A stretch of 64,000 bases of DNA, taken from Xiamenia xianingshaonis (GTDB taxonomy: Bacteria > Actinomycetota > Coriobacteriia > Coriobacteriales > Eggerthellaceae). Shown here piece by piece: positions 36,948 through 44,681 of this stretch. The stretch covers positions 2,170,001 through 2,234,000 of the forward strand of contig NZ_CP072829.1 of NCBI RefSeq assembly GCF_017945865.1, given 5' to 3'. A program made the position numbers and the translations under genes. Each line of letters begins with the position of its first letter. Position 1 is the stretch's first letter. The notes under the pieces were generated by a model. It was not told the DNA's origin and did not search any database. It saw only the letters and a program-made list of their open reading frames with translations.

Positions 36948-37706
36948 TTATAAAACCAACGTGGTACCGCAGTATTCGCACGTTGGCGCTTCCCCTGTTG
37001 ACACCTTGGTTGTCCCTCCGCAATTCGGACACGAAACGGCAACTTGCGCAGCAGCTGGCGCTGGCATTGGATAAGCCGGACCTGACGAAAGCGGAGGCTG
37101 CGGAGAAAAATGCGATCCTTCCCCTCTAGTCGCTGCTGCGTCGCTGAAAGATGAAACGCTGACTCCTTGCCCGACAAGCATCCCTTCAAGAAGCGCGTGG
37201 CGCGAAAGCTGCTTTACGTTGCAGGCCACATCCGACGGATTTTCACCCGTCATCTGAGCAAGGCTTTCAATACTGGCCATCTCACCATTGCAAAGTGCTT
37301 CATAGCTTCTGCTGAGATCGACAAGTTTTCGCTTTTCAAACCCGCTAACGACCAGATACAACCCTAAAAAGAACAATGCGCAATAGAATCCCCTGTCACG
37401 CGGAAGGGGACGCCAATACGGATTCTCAAATAGCTGAAATATCGCGTAACCGAACACGGCGGCCAGCACAAGACCCCCTACAATTTGCCGACGCCCCTTA
37501 GCGCCGAACTTCTGCCGCCGTTCTTCAAGGGTCGGCGGTTCCGCCGGCTCTTCTCTTTTCGATGGGGATAGTTCACGGCCATCAATCCGAAAGGCAAACT
37601 CGTCCGATTGGCTCTCCTCGGATTTCTCTTCCTTTGATTTGCGCTCGAAGAATGCACCTGCCGCTGCCCCAGCGGAAATCAAAAGAATGCGCTCGATTCC
37701 CTTCAT
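36948..37706 (-). CDS. zinc-ribbon membrane protein
   Basis: A 252-residue protein with a GAGGTGA site. A short N-terminal hydrophobic helix, a charged segment, two membrane helices (about 73-92 and 104-122), a cytoplasmic helical region and a C-terminal zinc ribbon with CPNCGG and CEYCG (about 222-248). The ATG lies four bases after the SPFH gene stop (TGACGCAATG), so they are co-transcribed. The partner SPFH protein also ends in zinc ribbons. A membrane scaffold or sensor is the likely role, inferred from the pairing. Confidence 0.7.
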   Translation of the reverse strand: MKGIERILLISAGAAAGAFFERKSKEEKSEESQSDEFAFRIDGRELSPSKREEPAEPPTLEERRQKFGAKGRRQIVGGLVLAAVFGYAIFQLFENPYWRPLPRDRGFYCALFFLGLYLVVSGFEKRKLVDLSRSYEALCNGEMASIESLAQMTGENPSDVACNVKQLSRHALLEGMLVGQGVSVSSFSDAAATRGEGSHFSPQPPLSSGPAYPMPAPAAAQVAVSCPNCGGTTKVSTGEAPTCEYCGTTLVL

Positions 37707-37710
37707 TGCG

Positions 37711-38907
37711 TCACCTCGAACCTTCTAGAGGTCCAAAACCGTCGACGTTGCCGCCAGCTTCGTTGCAATCAGACCCTTTGCCTATGGCCAAATTCATATC
37801 AGTCCCACAATAGGGACAGAAATGAAAACCTTGCGGAACAGGTTTTTTGCAGGTCGAGCATGCTTCAGGCTCCGATAGCGATTGATCGCGGCCGCATACG
37901 CCACAAAACCGATGCCCTTCGGCAACCTCTGCCCCGCAATGCGAGCAAACCCGTGCACCCGAAGAAACCGCAGTCTCTGCCGCTCTTTGGGCAATTTGCA
38001 CCCCTTGCGACGTACCACCCGTCGACACACCCGCAGCCTCATACAAATTCCGAGCGATACCCGCAAACGCCTCACCCATGCCGAGCCCCATGCCCATTCC
38101 CACGCCGGCACCCATAACCGCCGACGCCCCCGAGTTAGGATTCGTCGCCGCTCCTTCCAGCGTGTTAAACGAGCGCTCCTGCACGTAATCAAAGCCTATA
38201 ATGTCCATTTCGGCACGCTTCGCAAGCGTTTCTTTCAACTTGACAACCGATATGTCATCTTCAGGGATGCTGATATCGTTGACGTTGAAACTGACGAGGT
38301 CAATGCCATATTCGTCCATGACAGGCGCAATGCGATCATGCAGAAAGCCAGACAACTCATCAAGGTGCTGATTGATCTCAAGAAGACTGATGCGCTCTTG
38401 CAGAATGAATGACGATATCGCGTCTTTCACACGCGTGACGTACACGCCGCGAAAGTACTGCGAGATGTCTCGCTTCGAGAAAGACGACAATGTTCCCACC
38501 AGCTGGAGCAAAAAACGCACAGGATCGCTTATCTGGATGCCAAACTGCCCGTTTGCCCTCACGGAAACGAATATGCCGTACTTGGGATCTTGCAGCTGAA
38601 TAGGACTAGGAGTGCCCCACTTAACGTCAAAGTTGAAAAGCTTGCTAACAAACCATACCTCTGCGCTGAACGGCGAAAAACCGCCGAACGGGGCATTGAC
38701 CAGCGTTTCTACGACAGGAATATTCGGCGTGACAATCGTATAACTTCCCGCCTCATACACTTCGGCGACCTCGCCGCCTTGGAAGAGGATGGCTTTCTGC
38801 GATTCGCTCACGATGAGCCGCGAGCATAGAGGCAATTCACCGTCAGGCCACTTCCATGCGAAAACGTCAGGGCTGCCGTTGTATTTGACGACCGACATCA
38901 AAGCCAT
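37711..38907 (-). CDS. SPFH-domain protein with C-terminal zinc ribbons (YdjI-like)
   Basis: About 398 residues, with AAGGGGG before the ATG. The first 250 residues form an SPFH-type (stomatin/prohibitin-like) domain of the kind in B. subtilis YdjI, which helps recruit membrane-stress proteins. A Gly/Met-rich stretch (about 265-290) is followed by two zinc ribbons (CSHCGAEV...CGVCG and CSTC...CPYCG). Its partner at 36948-37706 also carries a zinc ribbon and lies four bases away. Function in membrane organisation or stress is inference from the family. Confidence 0.85.
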   Translation of the reverse strand: MALMSVVKYNGSPDVFAWKWPDGELPLCSRLIVSESQKAILFQGGEVAEVYEAGSYTIVTPNIPVVETLVNAPFGGFSPFSAEVWFVSKLFNFDVKWGTPSPIQLQDPKYGIFVSVRANGQFGIQISDPVRFLLQLVGTLSSFSKRDISQYFRGVYVTRVKDAISSFILQERISLLEINQHLDELSGFLHDRIAPVMDEYGIDLVSFNVNDISIPEDDISVVKLKETLAKRAEMDIIGFDYVQERSFNTLEGAATNPNSGASAVMGAGVGMGMGLGMGEAFAGIARNLYEAAGVSTGGTSQGVQIAQRAAETAVSSGARVCSHCGAEVAEGHRFCGVCGRDQSLSEPEACSTCKKPVPQGFHFCPYCGTDMNLAIGKGSDCNEAGGNVDGFGPLEGSR

Positions 38908-39005
38908 TACGGCCCCCTTCCACACCAACTATGCTCGTTTTCGTCTTCAATTCGCAGCCAGCACCTCGCACCCCTTCGCCTGCATGTGCACTGCTTCGCT
39001 CTTAC

Positions 39006-39023
39006 GGCTTCATATATGAAGCC
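39006..39023. promoter_or_regulatory. 18-bp perfect palindrome
   Basis: GGCTTCATATATGAAGCC is fully self-complementary and lies between the divergent SPFH and XRE genes, 33 bases before the XRE start. It is a plausible operator for the XRE protein. The XRE ATG has no ribosome site and a -10-like CATATAC just upstream, so the message may be leaderless. Confidence 0.6.
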
Positions 39024-39055
39024 GATTAAAGCATTTTAGCATATACGCTTGCGAA

Positions 39056-39271
39056 ATGAATACTCAGGAGAAAAGGGCCGCTCTTGGAATGGCGATACGA
39101 TCACGACGCGAGAGCCAGGGTCTTTCGCAGAGTCGCCTTGCTCTCATGGTTGGCAGCAGCAAGGCCCACATCTGGCGAATTGAATCGGGAAAGGTCGGCG
39201 TAGGGATCGATGACCTGGGGCGAATCGCCGATGCGCTGGACGTTGAAGTTCGAGAGCTGATCTTGTTCTAA
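39056..39271 (+). CDS. XRE-family HTH regulator
   Basis: A 71-residue protein almost wholly made of a helix-turn-helix_3 domain (QSRLALMVGSSKAHIWRIESGK is the recognition unit). No other domain is present. Divergent from the SPFH gene with a palindrome in between, so it may control that gene and itself. No partner toxin is seen directly downstream. Confidence 0.85.
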   Translation: MNTQEKRAALGMAIRSRRESQGLSQSRLALMVGSSKAHIWRIESGKVGVGIDDLGRIADALDVEVRELILF

Positions 39272-39640
39272 GCAGGACACTGGAACCTGCATTTGCCGCA
39301 AAAAGCCTGACCGCATTGTGTTTCAAAACTACGCTTCAAAAGGAGCTCAACCCGCGAATCGACTACTTGCATCGCACTCTGATTCCCCTCCGTGCGGCAT
39401 AGAGCGATTTTGCTGCTCAAGCAAGCACGAAATCACTCCAGCAATTTCAACAAGAAGCAATGATGAAAGGAATGATTCTTGTTGTCTCCGTGTCAGATCA
39501 ACGCACCTTTTTCAGCAAGCCCTTTGATCGTTTTCGAGCTCAACACCGCATAAGGCTTCCGCCTCGCATTTCCGTTCTTTAGAAACCCTCGAACTTCGTC
39601 ATGGAGCGGCAGGGTTCTGGGTGCTGGAATTCCAATAACG
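39272..39640. other. gene-free stretch
   Basis: Nothing convincing was seen here on either strand: no ribosome site, no family pattern and no strong hairpin. The composition is mixed and less GC-rich than average. Confidence 0.5.
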
Positions 39641-39642
39641 AT

Positions 39643-39665
39643 AGTATTATAATTCAGTATTACTG
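39643..39665. promoter_or_regulatory. operator-like repeats before the second toxin-antitoxin pair
   Basis: AGTATTA occurs at 39643 and again at 39656, 13 bases apart, and the second lies in the palindrome CAGTATTACTG. The layout parallels the GGTATAC repeats at 34342, though the sequence differs, which suggests a separate repressor specificity. Confidence 0.5.
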
Positions 39666-39693
39666 ATTGGTATCAACGCAGATAGGTGTAGCC

Positions 39694-39969
39694 TTGGAGA
39701 AGGTCATCGTTCTCGACAGGGTAACGGAGCGACATCCCGACGTGTCGAAGCAGGATGCAGCCGACGCTTGGAACAACTGCATCACGTGCATGCCAGCCTA
39801 CAAGGGCGACCCGGACAGGTACTTGGCCATCGGGGCTGACAGCAAAGGCAGGCTCATAGAACTTGTGGTGGTTCGAAAAGAAGGCGGCCTTTGGCTCGTG
39901 ATCCATGGCCAGACCCCGCCGCAGGAAAGCATAAAACGTCTTCTCGGTTTCGGAAGGAGGAAAAAATGA
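39694..39969 (+). CDS. BrnT-like toxin (second copy)
   Basis: About 91 residues, starting at TTG 39694 with AGGTG five bases upstream. A longer TTG start at 39667 would run into the operator repeats. The pattern DRVTERHPDVSKQDAADAW...RYLAIGADSKGRLIELVVVRK...LVIHGQTPPQESIKRLLGF parallels the toxin at 34396-34653 at the same positions. The stop overlaps the antitoxin start as ATGA. Diverged paralogue of the first toxin, so the two pairs may not cross-neutralise. Confidence 0.68.
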   Translation: MEKVIVLDRVTERHPDVSKQDAADAWNNCITCMPAYKGDPDRYLAIGADSKGRLIELVVVRKEGGLWLVIHGQTPPQESIKRLLGFGRRKK

Positions 39970-40238
39970 AAGACAGCCAGCTCATAGCAGAGTTCGGACT
40001 TACCGAAGAAGAGGTCGAGCGGATCGTCTCGAAGGTGGAATCTGGCGACTTGTCGGACTTCGACCCCTCCAAAACAATGAAAGGGCGGCCGATGGAGCAA
40101 GATCCGATGGAGACAATATCGTTCAAGATTCCCCGCTCCCGTGTCAAGGCAGTCAACCGCATGGCAAAAGAGGCCGGCATATCACGCTCGGAATTCGTTC
40201 GCCGCGCAATCGACAACGAGCTTATCGCCCTGGCGTAA
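39966..40238 (+). CDS. ribbon-helix-helix antitoxin, BrnA-like (second copy)
   Basis: A 90-residue protein with GGAAGGAGG before its overlapping ATG. An acidic N-terminal half (EFGLTEEEVERIVSKVESGDL) precedes a C-terminal ribbon-helix-helix domain (ETISFKIPRSRVKAVNRMAKEAGISRSEF). The order and architecture match the pair at 34396-34941. It is followed by a bidirectional terminator. Confidence 0.7.
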   Translation: MKDSQLIAEFGLTEEEVERIVSKVESGDLSDFDPSKTMKGRPMEQDPMETISFKIPRSRVKAVNRMAKEAGISRSEFVRRAIDNELIALA

Positions 40239-40310
40239 CAGCCTGAAAAGAAGCAAGCGTCCATCGCTGTTCTGCCCATTTGCCTTCTCAAGGAAGGCAG
40301 AAAACAAAAC

Positions 40311-40346
40311 GCTGGCCAGAGGCATAACCTCTGACCAGCATTTTTT
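40311..40346. terminator. bidirectional hairpin terminator
   Basis: GCTGGCCAGAGG pairs with CCTCTGACCAGC (one mismatch) followed by six T. T-rich sequence also lies on the other side, so it acts for both strands: it ends the toxin-antitoxin operon and blocks read-through from the arsS side. Confidence 0.8.
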
Positions 40347-40396
40347 CTGGAGCCAACGAGCGGATTCGAACCGCTGACCTACGCATTACGAGTGCG
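40341..40396 (-). repeat. 56-bp duplicate of the tRNA-Thr 3' part (attachment-site-like)
   Basis: The 56 bases are identical to 43533-43588, which cover the tail, T arm and variable region and half the anticodon arm of tRNA-Thr. The 5' half is missing, so this is not a functional tRNA. Such a copy is the usual footprint of an element that integrated at the tRNA 3' end. The element would lie between the two copies. Confidence 0.8.
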
Positions 40397-40532
40397 GAAA
40401 ACGGACGAGACGCCAAGGCATCGCACAGACTTTACCGAGTTCACAGGCGCATTCGTCAAGTCAGGGAAGCGCAGTCGTTTCATGCCTGTCCTTGACGGAC
40501 AAAGACGCTTTGCAAGGGTTCCCCGCGTCCGC

Positions 40533-41540
40533 TTACGCCGTGGCTCCGCCGCAGCTGGAGCCTGCGCCAGCAGTGCAGCCGTAGCAATGGTTGCCAAACG
40601 CAATCTCGCGCTTAAGGGGCGCACTTGGATCCGCTGCAAGCTCGGCAATGGTTCCTCCGTCAACGCATGTCAGCTCTGCGGCCTGGTTAAAGTCGCAATC
40701 GTACAGACGACCGTCCCAGCCGACCGATAACTGCGTGCGGCACATCATCGTGGGCAGCGTAGCCTCGTTGAAGGCGCCGACGAGCTTGCCCATGTAGCCT
40801 TCGAGACGCCCCGTCTCGGCAAGGCGGTTGCCGAAGCGTCCATTAGGATTGTTAGCTATGGCAAACAGATTGTCGAACCGAATGCCATGATCGGCAGCAA
40901 GGCGCTCTTTGTAGTCGCGCTCGAGACCAGCCTGGTCGCCTGGGAGTATCGCGCCGCCGGGATTGTACACAAGGTCGAGCTCAAGCGTCCTGCCGTCAGG
41001 GCCCGCACCCTCGCCCATGCCGTATCCGAGAGCGTTCAGCTTCTTCAGACCCTCGATGACGCCGTCGTAGGCGCCTTCGCCACGCTGCTTGTCGGTGTTC
41101 TTCTTCACGTAATGCGGAAGCGAGGCAATGACAACAACTCCCAAATCCGCCCAAAGCTGAGGCAAATGGGCGTATTTCGCTTCTTCGAGAACAACGAGGT
41201 TCGACCGCGTCATCACCTTGGCGCCGGTCGCTGCCGCCTCGCGGATGAGCCATTCGTAGTTGGGGTTCAACTCAGGCGCGCCGCCGGTAATGTCGATCGT
41301 GCCTATCCTCCGATCGCGCACGACCTTCAGGCATTCCTCCATCGTCTTTCTCGACATCTCTTCCGTGCGCGCAGGACTCGACTCCACATGGCAATGCTTG
41401 CAAGCCAAATTGCATTTGAGGCCGATGTTCATCTGCAACGTGCCCATGTCGACCTCGGTGTATCTCCATTCCCCCGTGCGTTCGCTAAACGGCGGGAAGG
41501 AGTTCATGACCCCCAACGCCTCTTCGCTCAAACGCGGCAT
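40533..41540 (-). CDS. arsS: ArsS-like radical SAM protein
   Basis: A 335-residue radical SAM enzyme of the arsenosugar-type (ArsS/DUF3641) family. The iron-sulfur motif is CNLACKHC (about 43-50), followed by an ITGGAPELNP glycine-rich motif. The C-terminal region carries further Cys pairs (MMCRTQL, YDCDF, HCYGCTAGAGSSCGG), typical of an auxiliary cluster. Length is about normal. It starts one base after the AhpD-like stop and shares its promoter. The neighbouring AhpD-like protein is the usual partner. The substrate is taken from family knowledge. Confidence 0.85.
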   Translation of the reverse strand: MPRLSEEALGVMNSFPPFSERTGEWRYTEVDMGTLQMNIGLKCNLACKHCHVESSPARTEEMSRKTMEECLKVVRDRRIGTIDITGGAPELNPNYEWLIREAAATGAKVMTRSNLVVLEEAKYAHLPQLWADLGVVVIASLPHYVKKNTDKQRGEGAYDGVIEGLKKLNALGYGMGEGAGPDGRTLELDLVYNPGGAILPGDQAGLERDYKERLAADHGIRFDNLFAIANNPNGRFGNRLAETGRLEGYMGKLVGAFNEATLPTMMCRTQLSVGWDGRLYDCDFNQAAELTCVDGGTIAELAADPSAPLKREIAFGNHCYGCTAGAGSSCGGATA

Positions 41541-41541
41541 C

Positions 41542-41880
41542 TTAGAGCTCAGCCTCCTTGACGATATTCTTCATCTGAACGCCGTGGACGAGAGTCGCGC
41601 CGCCGCGGATGGCATTGGCGACATGAATCGCCTCGGTCATCTGCTCTTCGGTGCAGCCCTTCTCGAGGCACGAGTTGGTGTACGAGTCGATGCAATAGGG
41701 ACATTGAACGGCAGACGCGACGGCGAGCGCAATCAGCGCCTTCTCGCGCGCAGTGAGTGCGCCGTCTGCGAAAACGCGGCCGTAGTAGTTCATGAAGGCA
41801 TCCCAAAGTTCAGGCGCCTCTTCACCCATCGTCGGAAACTTTGCGAGATCTGCCGGGTTGTAGTACGTCTCCATTTCCAT
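41542..41880 (-). CDS. AhpD-like (carboxymuconolactone decarboxylase-family) protein
   Basis: A 112-residue protein with the peroxidase-like motif CPYC (about 59-62) in a helical CMD/AhpD fold. It matches the arsenosugar biosynthesis-associated peroxidase-like group. It is the first gene of a two-gene operon with arsS. The promoter at 41963-41991 is a textbook sigma-70 site. The leader holds a short hairpin. The expected role is redox support for the radical SAM partner. Confidence 0.85.
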   Translation of the reverse strand: MEMETYYNPADLAKFPTMGEEAPELWDAFMNYYGRVFADGALTAREKALIALAVASAVQCPYCIDSYTNSCLEKGCTEEQMTEAIHVANAIRGGATLVHGVQMKNIVKEAEL

Positions 41881-41904
41881 CCTCTTCTTTCATAATGCAA
41901 GAAC

Positions 41905-41935
41905 GCCCGATGCGCGTGAAAACTTTGCATCGGGC
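41905..41935 (-). promoter_or_regulatory. hairpin in the ahpD-arsS leader
   Basis: GCCCGATGC and GCATCGGGC pair around a 13-base loop, about 20 bases after the expected start and 25 before the gene. There is no T-run. It may act in attenuation or RNA stability. Confidence 0.4.
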
Positions 41936-41962
41936 AAACCTGCTGTGCTTTAGACCTTCTCT

Positions 41963-41991
41963 ATTATATGACTATGTCTAATAGTTGTCAA
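41963..41991 (-). promoter_or_regulatory. consensus promoter of the ahpD-arsS operon
   Basis: On the minus strand TTGACA (41991-41986), a 17-base spacer and TATAAT (41968-41963) form a perfect sigma-70 promoter. Within the spacer, ACTAT and ATAGT are inverted around TAGAC, so a repressor could sit between -35 and -10. It reads toward the AhpD-like gene. Confidence 0.85.
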
Positions 41992-42051
41992 GGACTCTCT
42001 TACGGAGGCATCGAGCGCGTTGTTGGGGTTGATGTCAGGCGTTGTCAGACC

Positions 42052-42059
42052 AAGCCTGC
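42052..42059. repeat. left 8-bp target duplication of the IS
   Basis: AAGCCTGC; the matching copy is at 43431-43438. Up to two more bases (CC) also match on both sides. 8-9 bp is the duplication size of the IS256 family. Confidence 0.8.
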
Positions 42060-43430
42060 GGCATATAGGCAAAAAAGTGTGTCTGCGATTTAGTCAACCG
42101 CGGCATATAGGCAAAAAAGTGTGTCTGCGATTTAGTCAACCGCATAGGGGTACGAGGTGCTGTGGCGGAACTCGGACCACACCAACCCCTCGCCCCATCT
42201 TGCAGGAGCACCGGTTTCATCGCCGTTGGCCTCGGCGGCCCGCATCCTCCATTCCCGAACCTTGTCGTCGTCGGGGAACGTCTCCAGCATCTGCGCGAAG
42301 CTCTTGGGGCATTCGGAGTTCATGTAGCAAAACCAGAAGATCGCCTTGATCCTGTGGTCGATGCCCATGCCGCGGTGGCTAACGAGCATCCGCCTTATTC
42401 GGCCGTTGAGGTTCTCTATCTTGTTGGACATGGAGGGAACGGGGCCGTCTTTGGCGAGCCCTTCGTCGAGGTACGTGAAGAGGGTCCCCGCATTGCAGAG
42501 CGCAACGAGCGCCTTCCTGGCCTTTCGGAGCCTCTCGTGCCTGTAATGCCTGCCGTCGTCGCTTCGCTCCTTCAGGAAATCCTCGTAGTCCGCGCACCAG
42601 CGGTGGAAGCGAGCCAGCCATTCAGCCGCCTCGCGCTGGGAACGTATGCGCATGAGGTCCTTGGCGATGGCGTAGAGGTCGACGCCCGCCTGCGTCTTCG
42701 GCCTCGTTGTTGTGCATCTCTTGACCTGGCAGAACGCATGGAACGTGCATCTCTGGACGCGTGTCCCGGGCCACATTCCGCGCCTCGCCTTCTCGATGCC
42801 GCCCCCGCCGTCGCAGACGAGGACGTCTGGAGGCGCGATCCTTCGCATGAGGCATCCCCAGTCCCTGGAGTTCTCCGTCCTCGCCAGGTGGCACCCGACG
42901 ACGTGCTCGTCGGTGCAGGCGATGAGGACGACGCACTTCCTCGAGAGCCAGATGCCGTCCATGTAGACGACGTGGTGGACCTCGTCGCAGATCGGGATGA
43001 TCGGCCAGATCTTCCAGAATTCGTGCGTGCGGCCCCGGAACGTCCTCGCGTTCACGCTCAGCTCCGCTTGGGAGGGCTTGCCCAAAAGCCACGAGACGAA
43101 GGTCCTGAGCCGTCTGGACGCCGTGTCGTTCCTGACGACCTTCGAGCTCCCGCACCCTTTGCACCGCCAGCGTTGCTTGCCCGCCTTGGTGAATCCGTTC
43201 TTCTTCATTCCCGCGCCGCATACGCCGCATTTCCTTGTTGCCACCGCTCACCCCTGCCCAAGCCGACTTTCTCTTTTGAAAAAGCTAGCCTGAGCAGGCA
43301 TGTCAAGTCAGAATCGGACACACTTTTTTGCCTATATGGAAGTCGAGCGGCAGCGAGTTAAAACAATAATTTACACACTCTGATCAGGTAAAAGAAGGGT
43401 GAAGTGGACACACTTTTTTGCCTATATCCC
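42060..43430 (-). mobile_element. IS1249-like insertion sequence (IS256 family) with doubled ends
   Basis: 1371 bp, bounded by inverted ends (GGCATATAGGC on the left, GGGATATAGGC read inward on the right), each running into a CAAAAAAGTGTGTC stretch. The left end is a 42-bp exact tandem duplication (copies from 42060 and 42102) that includes the last codons of the transposase. The right end also has an extra copy, 90 bp inside (43317 and 43407). The outer ends are flanked by an 8-bp direct repeat, so they were used in the last insertion. Confidence 0.85.
42132..43244 (-). CDS. IS1249-family transposase
   Basis: A 370-residue transposase. An N-terminal zinc-finger pair (CGVCG, CKGCG) leads to a DDE-type core with VYMDGIW, VLVCDGGGGIEKA and SNKIENLNGRIRRML, the Asp-Asp-Glu positions of the IS256/MULE type. 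Full length with no frameshift, so possibly active. The stop codon lies inside the terminal repeat, as noted for the element. High-GC coding usage like the host. Confidence 0.88.
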   Translation of the reverse strand: MATRKCGVCGAGMKKNGFTKAGKQRWRCKGCGSSKVVRNDTASRRLRTFVSWLLGKPSQAELSVNARTFRGRTHEFWKIWPIIPICDEVHHVVYMDGIWLSRKCVVLIACTDEHVVGCHLARTENSRDWGCLMRRIAPPDVLVCDGGGGIEKARRGMWPGTRVQRCTFHAFCQVKRCTTTRPKTQAGVDLYAIAKDLMRIRSQREAAEWLARFHRWCADYEDFLKERSDDGRHYRHERLRKARKALVALCNAGTLFTYLDEGLAKDGPVPSMSNKIENLNGRIRRMLVSHRGMGIDHRIKAIFWFCYMNSECPKSFAQMLETFPDDDKVREWRMRAAEANGDETGAPARWGEGLVWSEFRHSTSYPYAVD

Positions 43431-43438
43431 AAGCCTGC
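43431..43438. repeat. right 8-bp target duplication of the IS
   Basis: AAGCCTGC, identical to 42052-42059. Confidence 0.8.
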
Positions 43439-43503
43439 AGCCTTCCCAAGGCCGATGCGTCCTGAACAACCGACAGACAGAGTCACGACCCTGGAAAGCA
43501 AAA

Positions 43504-43538
43504 CAGGCCAGTCGATGAACGACTGGCCTGCGTTTTTT
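43504..43538. terminator. bidirectional hairpin terminator next to tRNA-Thr
   Basis: CAGGCCAGTCG pairs perfectly with CGACTGGCCTG and is followed by a T6 run on the plus strand; the minus strand also has TTTTGCTTT after it. It serves the tRNA-Thr transcript and blocks read-through. Confidence 0.85.
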
Positions 43539-43539
43539 C

Positions 43540-43615
43540 TGGAGCCAACGAGCGGATTCGAACCGCTGACCTACGCATTACGAGTGCGTTGCTCTACCAG
43601 CTGAGCCACGTTGGC
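43540..43615 (-). tRNA. tRNA-Thr (CGU anticodon)
   Basis: A 76-nt tRNA with acceptor pairs GCCAACG/CGTTGGC, D arm GCTCAGCTGGTAGAGC, anticodon loop CTCGTAA (anticodon CGT) and T arm GGTTCGAATCC. CCA is encoded. It is intact. The 3' 49 bases are duplicated at 40341-40396 as part of a 56-bp repeat. Confidence 0.95.
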
Positions 43616-43736
43616 AAACGGCTTCTTGCGAAGCGCAGGACCGAAGTATAGCGGAAGGCGCAAGCCGACGCAAGACGCCGTTACAGAACCATCACGAATG
43701 GCCGGTGAGAGGACAGTCCGCGAACGCGCGCCGCGC

Positions 43737-44669
43737 TTACAGCACGTTCGTGAAGCGGATGTCCAGGTCGACCGAAGTAGAGATGCCCGAAAGGTACGCC
43801 TCGTTCGTGTACTGCCACAGAGCGATGGGAGCTGCCAGCGTCGGCTGGGGCACGCCGTATTCCGCAAGCCACACCGGGCGATCCCCCAGCTCGCTCAAAT
43901 CAAGGCGGACCAGGTCATGCGCGTTGCCGTAGATGATGGTCGAGTAGCCAGCCGCTTCGATGACCTCGCAAAACGCCTTCGCACACGCCGTCAGGTCGCT
44001 GCGGCTCACCTTGTTCGCTCGGCCGTCGGGCGACTCGACCGTCTCGTGGTCGAACGCCACCGGCAGATCAAGCTGCCGCCCGCCAATCCGCTCAAGCGTC
44101 ATCTGCGCTTCTTCGCGAGCCTCTTCCACCGTTATGGCCTGGGAAAAGAAGTACACGCCCGTTTCCAGGCCGGCCGCTTTCGCGCCGTCGAGGTTCGTCG
44201 CGCAATACTCGTCGGGGATCAAGGATCCTTCCGTGTAGCCGCGGCTGCCCGCCCGCACATAGGCGAACTCGATGCCCTCCGCAGCCACCGCCTGCCAGTC
44301 GATCTGCCCTTGATGGTCGGACACGTCCACGCCCGTCTGCGAACACGGCTTGCCGTCCTCCTCGTAGAAGGCAAACCCGTTTTCCCAGGTCAAACCTGCC
44401 CATCTATCTGCGGTTTCGCCTTGTCCGGCCTCTTGCGACGCACCAGACTGCTGCGCCGAGATGCTTTGGCACATCGACGCCAACAACGCCACTGCAACAA
44501 GCGCCACGACCACAACGAGCGCCACCGCGACCGGCCGACGCGCGACAGTTCCCCTCGACGCCTTCATGTATCCGCCCAGCGCCTCGTGCGACGACTCGAT
44601 CTTGAGCGGCATCCCCGAGGGAGCATGCTTCGCTCTTGCGGGCGGGCGACGGGTGCGCTGCTGCTTCAT
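43737..44669 (-). CDS. GH25 muramidase (membrane-anchored lysozyme)
   Basis: A 310-residue wall hydrolase. A 45-residue basic cytoplasmic start, one membrane helix (about 47-68), then a GH25 domain (about 110-310). The catalytic region shows GVDVSDHQGQIDW at its start and AFDHE in the middle; the Asp/Glu pair of this motif is the family catalytic centre. It cleaves MurNAc-GlcNAc bonds. It ends beside tRNA-Thr and begins 12 bases after the PopT gene stop, so both may share a transcript. It lies outside the cell on the membrane. Confidence 0.9.
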   Translation of the reverse strand: MKQQRTRRPPARAKHAPSGMPLKIESSHEALGGYMKASRGTVARRPVAVALVVVVALVAVALLASMCQSISAQQSGASQEAGQGETADRWAGLTWENGFAFYEEDGKPCSQTGVDVSDHQGQIDWQAVAAEGIEFAYVRAGSRGYTEGSLIPDEYCATNLDGAKAAGLETGVYFFSQAITVEEAREEAQMTLERIGGRQLDLPVAFDHETVESPDGRANKVSRSDLTACAKAFCEVIEAAGYSTIIYGNAHDLVRLDLSELGDRPVWLAEYGVPQPTLAAPIALWQYTNEAYLSGISTSVDLDIRFTNVL

Positions 44670-44681
44670 GGCCGGCCCCTG

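Noticed and set aside
35795-37189. Longer start for the lipoprotein (102 extra residues)
   Set aside because: The ATG at 36883 has AGGAGG and a signal peptide right after it; the upstream extension has neither and overlaps the next gene.
40341-40396. Second tRNA gene
   Set aside because: Only the 3' part is present; the D arm and 5' acceptor are replaced by other sequence.
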